DNA from: Aldrovandia affinis
Lineage: Eukaryota > Chordata > Actinopteri > Notacanthiformes > Halosauridae
Reading direction: 5' to 3'
Length of the DNA: 64,000 nt
NCBI GenBank assembly: GCA_029706075.1
Contig: JAINUG010000086.1
Coordinates: 2,417,060-2,481,059 of the forward strand
Shown: piece after piece, positions 58,017-64,000 of the stretch
How the letters are laid out: each line of letters begins with the position of its first letter
Position numbering within the stretch: the first letter of the stretch is position 1
The notes under the pieces: model-generated
Databases searched by the model: none
Told to the model about the DNA's origin: nothing
What the model saw: the letters and a program-made list of their open reading frames with translations, nothing else
Position numbers and translations under genes: made by a program

Positions 58017-58491
58017 TAGGGTGACCAGACGTCCCCGTTTTCCGGGGACAGTCTCCGGATTGGGTGTCTCGTCTCCGGCTGGCCCCATCCCAGAAAATGT
58101 CCCCAGACATTACAAAAAAAGTAATGTATTGAAAAATGTATTGTTGTAGTCAAGCCATGCATCAATAACCGAATCATTTTGACTGGCCTCTCACAAAAGA
58201 TAAACAATAAAGATAGCTTCTGACCGTGACATGAGTGCTGTGATCTGTGTTATAACCAATCAAGTGCCCTGGATGATGATATTACCATGGTTACATGACT
58301 CAAATTCATTACAATATAGTGATTATTTTTTATTTTAAAAGTAATTATTACATTATTGAATAAATGATACAAATGATTATTTGAAATATAGATGCACTTA
58401 TGATTTTTTTTTCTTCTTAAGGCTCAGCTGTCGCACAGTTACACCGAATGAAAATGTCCCCGGATTTACTCAAAGAAATCTGGTCACCTTA
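58017..58491. mobile_element. Non-autonomous hAT-like transposon with 8-bp target duplication
   Basis: The ends are TAGGGTGACCAGA and the complement of TAAGGTGACCAGA. The flanks are TACCAGAC (58009-58016) and TACCGGAC (58492-58499), which agree at seven of eight bases, as expected for an aged 8-bp hAT duplication. The GTCCCCGTTTTCCGGGGAC sub-terminal block is palindromic and partly repeated near the right end (AATGTCCCCGGATTT). No transposase: 475 bp. Confidence 0.8.
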
Positions 58492-58499
58492 TACCGGAC

Positions 58500-58940
58500 A
58501 CCATCCCATAAGTGGGAGTACTTCAACTTGTGTCAAATCACAATTTATGCTGCAGAATCTCAAAGACTTAAGTAAACAAATACTGCTGATCTCTGCCATA
58601 ACTCATACCCTCGATAGTTCAAATAAATATATTCAAATAAAAACTTCTGAAATGCATACAATTTATATTAATATCCTCACCTCTAATGCACGCTACAATT
58701 CACAAAGATGTGATATCTCAACACAAATGTTTTCAATGTTAAAAATGCTGCGTTACTTTTATTTTATTACATTCTTGCTCACAGTTACAAACTGAAGCAG
58801 AATTTGCAGTGTCTACCATAGCTATATAAAACCCTAAAAACATATTTACATTTAGACAAACAGAGTACACAAAGCACACTCACAGATCACAAGGTAGAGT
58901 TAGGGATCAGGCATATTTAAAAACAATTTGGGGGGGCACA
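58500..58940. other. Unassigned sequence, may include the LINE 3' untranslated region
   Basis: No gene recognised. The minus-strand LINE coding remnant ends near 58954, and the sequence just below it (AACAATTTGGGGGGGCACAG) may be its 3' end. Confidence 0.4.
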
Positions 58941-59210
58941 GTTTGGTCAGTTTTTAAAGAGAAGGATTAAAAAGTCTGATGGCAGAGGGCAGGGTGGCAT
59001 TTCTCAGGTGGTTTGTTCTAAATTTAAAACATGTAAGTTCATTGCTATTCCATAGCAGCCTGTGTGAACAGTTAGCTCGCCTGGGTGGGAGCATATCATG
59101 CAGTGGGTGCTGGGAGTCATGCATGTCCTTCACCAGTTGCACTGCTTGATTTTCTCTCCTGCTCTGCAGTGACGGGAGCAGTGGCCTGGCTGCACCGTTT
59201 CTGGTTATGA

Positions 59211-60272
59211 TTTTCAAAGCTCTTTTCTGCACTTTGTCCAGTAGCGCTTCTTGTTTTTTATTGCATCCTACAATTAGGACTCCGCCATATTCAAGGCAGG
59301 GCCTGACCAGGGTAGTGTAGATTGTGACAAGGTCCTCAATGGGTAGGCCATGTCTGGCTAGAACAATCAGAAAGTGCAGCCGTTTTGAGGTTTTCCTCAC
59401 TGACTGCTCCGCATTGGGTGTTACCACTGAGGTTTGAGTCTAAGTGAAACCCAAGGTACTTTGTGGAGGAGACAACAGGAACTTCCAGTCCGCCAAGAAT
59501 GAGGGGGGCAGGTTGTGGTGGGTTTTTGGAAAAACAGATCCGGACTTCAACAGACTTCTTTCCATTCAGCAGCATGTTGTTGGATGACGCCCACTTGTCC
59601 AGCTGCTCCGTATCCATGCCCATGATAGTGTCGCTTTCTATGTTAGTCAGTGGGATGGCCCGGGACACACCCCCATCATTTGCGTACCCTGTGTCTAGGT
59701 AGGCGTACTGGTTGTTACACTCAGCAAGGACTGTTGGCATGAGTTTTCTTAAAAAAAACTTTTTGAATTTTATCAAGGCATGATGCTAAGGGAATGGGGC
59801 TCCAGTCACTTGGTGTGCTGGGATTTGACACTTTAGGGATGAGGCACACGTTTGCTGATTTCCAAGCTGCAGGAACAGTTCCATGCCAGTAGGAGGTATT
59901 GACGATGTGGGTGAGGACAGGGGCTAGATCTTCGGCATGCTCCTTGAGCAGCCAGGCCGGAATACCATCCGGCCCACAGACCTTACGTGGGCTGAGCCTA
60001 GACAGAGCTTGTTTCATTTGGCCTGTACTTCACAGGCCATTGTGCCTGCAGACGTGAGTAAGGGCACTCACGAGTAAGCGGAGGGAATGTGGTACTGGTC
60101 CATGCCTCAGCAAAGAAGCTGTTTAAAACATTGGCCACGTTGTCATCCTCCACTCCATCGATTTGTATTTTCCCACCGGATGTTTTCTTTCTTCCCAAGC
60201 CCTTGTTAATGAAATCCCACCACTTCTTGGGGTTTTTTGGCTTTAGATTCTGGATTTCCTTTTTGTAATACT
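59211..60272 (-). repeat. Tandem LINE segment, unit A (1062 bp)
   Basis: Begins TTTTCAAAGCTCTTTTCTGC and ends before the same words recur at 60273. Nearly identical to unit B by eye, with only scattered single-base differences, for example GCGCTTCTTG against GTGCTTCTTG. In unit A the catalytic box reads YAND (59686-59675) instead of YADD. Confidence 0.9.
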
Positions 60273-61394
60273 TTTTCAAAGCTCTTTTCTGCACTTTGTC
60301 CAGTAGTGCTTCTTGTTTTTTATCGCATTCTACAATTAGGACTCCGCCATATTCAAGGCAGGGCCTGACCAGGGTAGTGTAGATTGTGACAAGATCCTCA
60401 ATGGGTAGGCCATGTCTGGCTAGAACAATCAGAAAGTGCAGCCGTTTTGAGGTTTTCCTCACTGACTGCTCCGCATTGGGTGTTACCACTGAGGTTTGAG
60501 TCTAAGTGAAACCCAAGGTACTTTGTGGAGGAGACAACAGGAACTTCCAGTCCGCCAAGAATGAGGGGGGCAGGTTGTGGTGGGTTTTTGGAAAAACAGA
60601 TCCGGACTTCAACAGACTTCTTTCCATTCAGCAGCATGTTGTTGGATGACGCCCACTTGTCCAGCTGCTCCGTATCCATGCCCATGATAGTGTCGCTTTC
60701 TATGTTAGTACATTTACATTTTACACTTACATGTTAGTCAGTGGGATGGCCCGGGACACACCCCCATCATCTGCGTACCCCGGGACACACCCCCATCATC
60801 TGCGTACCCTGTGTCTAGGTAGGCGCACTGGTTGTTACACTCAGCAAGGACTGTTGGCATGAGTTTTCTTTAAAAACTTTTTTGAATTTTATCAAGGCAT
60901 GATGCTATGGGAATGGGGCTCCAGTCACTTGGTGTGCTGGGATTTGACACTTTAGGGATGAGGCACACGTTTGCTGATTTCCAAGCTGCAGGAACAGTTC
61001 CATGCCAGTAGGAGGTATTGACGATGTGGGTGAGGACAGGGGCTAGATCTTCGGCATGCTCCTTGAGCAGCCAGGCCGGAATACCATCCGGCCCACAGAC
61101 CTTACGTGGGCTGAGCCTAGACAGAGCTTGTTTCATTTGGCCTGTACTTCACAGGCCATTGTGCCTGCAGACGTGAGTAAGGGCACTCACGAGTAAGCGG
61201 AGGGAATGTGGTACTGGTCCATGCCTCAGCAAAGAAGCTGTTTAAAACATTGGCCACGTTGTTATCCTCCACTCCATCGATTTGTATTTTCCCACCTGAT
61301 GTTTTCTTTCTTCCCAAGCCCTTGTTAATGAAATCCCACCACTCCTTGGGGTTTTTTGGCTTTAGATTCTGGATTTCCTTTTTGTAATACTTTT
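60273..61394 (-). repeat. Tandem LINE segment, unit B (~1122 bp)
   Basis: Direct repeat of unit A, carrying about 60 extra bases. One gain is a ~29-bp insertion near 60712-60740 (CATTTACATTTTACACTTAC). The other is a 29-bp tandem duplication at 60751-60808. It retains YADD. At its lower border the RT C-terminus (LLDKVQKRALKK) runs straight into the linker of the next unit (YYKKEIQNLKPKNPKKWW), a chimeric junction. Confidence 0.9.
60751..60808 (-). repeat. 29-bp tandem duplication over the YADD codons
   Basis: Two exact units, 60751-60779 and 60780-60808, each starting CCGGGACACACCCCC. The minus-strand codons TACGCAGATGAT (Tyr-Ala-Asp-Asp) therefore occur twice. 29 is not a multiple of three, so the frame is broken. 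Confidence 0.92.
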
Positions 61395-62793
61395 CCTTTG
61401 CTTCTTTTATGAGCCTCTGCAGTTTGTTTTCTCTCTCTTCTATTTCTCAATTTCTGTTTTTCCCCACCTGTTGAAAGTCTTCTGTCTTTTTCTGATGGCA
61501 TCCTTTATTTGTTTGGTGATCCATGGTTTGCACAATGTGTTTGTTTTTTTCTTTTTTATGGGCATGCAGACATCAGGAGCAGTTTTAATAACAATAATAT
61601 TGCAGTTTGAATGATGTTTAATATCTCCACCTTTACATTTATGCTGTCTGCCTCATAGACAAGCATCCAGTCTGTGCTGGCCATGCACCATGCCAAGGCC
61701 TCCTTTCTGTCATGACTTATCAGTAGTCCTGTTTTCCGTTTCATTTCAGCTTGCTCCCCAGTTAGGCTATTAAGGGAGAACAGCAGACAGTTATGGTTGC
61801 TGGAACCAAGTGAGGCTAGTACAGTGGGGGTGTTGTAATGGCTCCTGGGGTTAGTTATAATAAGGTCCAGGATGGACTCTCCCAGGTTTTCTCTTTTACC
61901 ACCTACGTCATGTCTGGATGGGAGTTAGTCAACATTTTAATAAGCAGGTGGTTAAAGTCTCCACATGAGATTAGCCCCATTTGAGGAGAGTCTGATTGCG
62001 TCAATAGTATTTATGAGATAATCCACTGTATTTTGTTGTAGTGCTTTCTCATTTGCCCATGGTGGATGGTAGAGTGTTCCCAAAACCATGGTAGATACAG
62101 AGCAGGGAAGTCTTTTAAGGCGGAGCTGAAGCCACATGCACTGCAGTTTGTCTCTTTCTAAATCAGTTCTCCTCTTTGCAGGCTTCGGTGAACATCCATG
62201 GCCATGCCCCCTCCTCGCTTCCCTTCATCACCATATCAGTCTTTTCTAAACAGCTGACAGCCTTGTATGTTTAAAGATTTATCGGGGATGTTTTCATCGG
62301 CCCATGTTTCCATGACACATCCGATATCAACCTTTGCTGATTTAAGAAGCAGTTTGAATTCATCCACTTTGTTTATTAAGGATCTTGAATTAAGTACATT
62401 TGGTGCCTTTGGTACATCTTTGGCTGCATTTACAGCATTGAGACTTTCTATTAAGACTTTACTTCCATGTAAACGTTTATACTTTGGGTGTACTTTTGGT
62501 CTGTAACATTCAACAGTTGCCATTTTCCTCCGTTTGCACTTACCAGCTGTTGTGCCTCTCGGCCAGCTTCTTGCACGCTGTATCTTAACTTTGTGCAGTT
62601 TCTCTCAGATAGGTGGAGCCAGTGGAGGTTTGTGTTTTTTGTGGATCCGTAGGAAGTGCGAGGAGTACTTGAGAATGTTTGTATTTTCTGTTGTTGTCAG
62701 AGGCATATTTGTAAAACAATGGTGAGCTTTGTAAAAACAGGACCAACACGGATAAAACGCACACGATAAAAACAATCAGACAACAGATTAATA

Positions 62794-62938
62794 ATATACG
62801 CCATTTAGCAGACGCTTTTATCCAAAGTGACTTACAGTAGTGAATGTATACATTTTCTGTATATGTGGCCCCAGTGGGGATTGAACCCACAACCTAAGCG
62901 TTGCCAATGCTGTGCTCTACCAACTGAGCCACAGAGAT
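62794..62938 (-). repeat. tRNA-derived SINE with LINE-type tail
   Basis: On the minus strand: TGTGGCTCAGTTGGTAGAGC (A box), GTGGGTTCAATCCCC (B box), GGGGCCACATATACAG, and a tail reading AGTCACTTTGGATAAAAGCG then TCTGCTAAATGGCG. Same family as 41855-42000. Confidence 0.92.
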
Positions 62939-62939
62939 T

Positions 62940-64000
62940 AGACAAAATAAAATAAAAAATAACATTGCAGCACAAGCTAGTCTCCAGTGGCTGTCTGTGT
63001 CAGTGCCTGCTCTCTCTCACATGAACAAATACATCTGTAAAATACAATTCCTAAATTTGGTGTGTGTACCAAATTATTGATATCAAAATTATGCCAAGTT
63101 ACAACTCAACTGTCATCAATATATTTCACAGAAACTAAATAGGGAATATTCCAAAGCAATATATTTGATGGCATACATGACATTGACCATGAATACATTT
63201 TTTATTGATCTAGAAAAAATGTACTACTGTATAATGAAATCATGCAGTATTAGTCACAATCAAAACAGTGATAATGCATGAAAATGTAAACATGACGTCA
63301 AACCACACAATATGGATCCTTTTTGAGTAACTTGGAGCTGTTTTGTAACTGAATGACATTCTTGCTGAAAATGATCGATTTTCAAGACAGCTTTAGGCCA
63401 TTCCTCAGCACATAATTGCTGCTAGGGTTGAAGTTGAATGTCTACAGCTTTAAACATGCAACTGCATGTACAAAGGCAACACCCACAACACCCAATATCC
63501 ACCATTATATCTCATACGTCTATATACATAATATTCATTCACTTGTCTTTTATTTCTTATTTCTGTTTCACAGACAGCACACCAAATGAATCAACATATG
63601 GTGTCTATCCAGCATAATACTAAAATGACCTAATGCAGGGGAGAGAACACTGCACAAATCAGCCAATCAGAATAAACGTCTGTACATTTGTTGTTTAAGC
63701 TATGACACATGAATGTCTAATTATAATTAAAAATACATTACACATTTCTACACAATTAGAATGCAAAGTTTATTTTTCAGACGACTTTCATTAGCAGTGT
63801 GGATCTTTAGAGTTAAATTTTAATGCTATGTGCTTAGTGGATAGTTCAGAGGGAATATAACAATTAATTATTTTAAATGCATTGAAAGAGGAAGATTCAT
63901 TTTACATAGATTTTTAAAAAAACAGGGCATTCGGTAAAGGCATTCATACAGATGAGCTGTAATTCTTTCTTCAAATGTAACTACACAGAGATTGTTTGTT
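62940..64000. other. Unassigned AT-rich intronic sequence
   Basis: No exon, RNA gene or repeat end recognised. The missing IgLON first coding exon was sought here without success. Confidence 0.5.

Larger units (their letters stand above)
58950..62530 (-). pseudogene. Non-LTR retrotransposon (LINE) with endonuclease remnant and duplicated reverse transcriptase
   Basis: Read from 62523 downward: an N-terminal part followed by LNSRSLINKVDEFKLLLKSA and IGCVMETWADENIP, the start of an apurinic-type endonuclease. Degraded middle frames follow, with NLGESILDLIITNPRSHYN and a linker NPKEWWDFINKGLGRKK. Then comes reverse transcriptase: LSRLSPRKVCGPDGIPAWLL, PAAWKSANVCLIPKVSNPST, a YADD box and LDKWASSNNMLLNGKKS, STKYLGFHLDSNLSG. 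The end is a C-terminal region with YTTLVRPCLEYGGVLIVGC and RLFNPSL. The RT block occurs twice in tandem (see the two repeat units). In both copies the stretch between SCLDKIQK and the YADD box is missing, so even the intact-looking parts could not form an active enzyme. It resembles jockey/CR1-group LINEs, distinct from the two L2-like and the CR1-like fragments elsewhere. Confidence 0.85.
53025..64000 (-). other. Upstream IgLON intron (5' part of gene), incomplete
   Basis: Sequence on the transcript's 5' side of the Ig1 exon. The expected preceding exon would encode a signal peptide and the A strand of Ig1, ending just before the Cys of the next exon. I looked at the minus-strand frames here and saw only LINE reverse-transcriptase and anonymous frames, so that exon probably lies beyond 64000. 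A short first exon could still have been missed. Confidence 0.7.

Noticed and set aside
59463-60737. Plus-strand frames beginning MEETTGTSSPP, found twice
   Set aside because: Antisense shadow of the duplicated LINE; they recur only because the segment is duplicated.
1-64000. CRISPR arrays, bacterial operons, riboswitches or phage genes
   Set aside because: Codon structure, splice sites and repeat content are vertebrate; no spaced identical short repeats or compact gene arrays are present.

Overview
The window is vertebrate, and almost certainly ray-finned fish (teleost), nuclear DNA. It is AT-rich, has almost no long open frames, and is packed with fish-type repeats: Tc1/mariner relics, L2- and CR1-like LINEs, tRNA-derived SINEs whose tail is shared with an L2-type LINE, pogo-like MITEs, a Crypton and several solo LTRs. 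The exact species cannot be read from it. There are no bacterial-style genes or operons. Apart from SINE heads I saw no structural RNA genes.

The only host gene I can support is on the minus strand. It is a member of the IgLON family of GPI-anchored neural cell-adhesion molecules (LSAMP, OPCML, NTM, NEGR1, IGLON5). Two coding exons are visible: most of Ig domain 1 at 53024-52792, and the first half of Ig domain 2 at 25315-25190. Their reading phases join perfectly across an intron of about 27.5 kb. The rest of the window is therefore intron: part of the upstream intron (53025-64000), the whole intron between the two exons (25316-52791), and part of the downstream intron (1-25189). The signal-peptide exon and the exons for the rest of Ig2, Ig3 and the GPI signal were not found and probably lie outside. 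A (TG)34 tract, read on the transcript strand, ends 16 nt before the Ig1 exon.

Region by region. 1-12 kb is a dense repeat nest: three LTRs of one family (1-338, 9386-9854, 10592-11195), a CR1-like LINE, a 2-kb element with ~360-bp inverted termini that has itself been hit by a solo LTR, and a Crypton tyrosine-recombinase pseudogene cut in two by a solo LTR with a clean 5-bp target duplication. 12-25 kb holds MITEs, a nearly full-length Tc1 element, SINEs and an LTR-like block. 25-53 kb, the big intron, carries an L2-like LINE, Tc1 relics, a solo LTR, a pogo-like MITE, SINEs and a second L2-like LINE. 53-64 kb carries a Tc1 relic, a hAT-like element with an 8-bp target duplication, and a 3.6-kb LINE whose reverse-transcriptase segment is tandemly duplicated (~1.06 kb units, nearly identical).

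All mobile-element genes seen are broken. I found no convincing new biological system. The features most worth a second look are the UG-repeat beside the Ig1 splice acceptor, the duplicated LINE reverse-transcriptase block, the LTR-split Crypton, the nested long-inverted-repeat element, and an unclassified ~400-bp dispersed repeat in two inverted copies.
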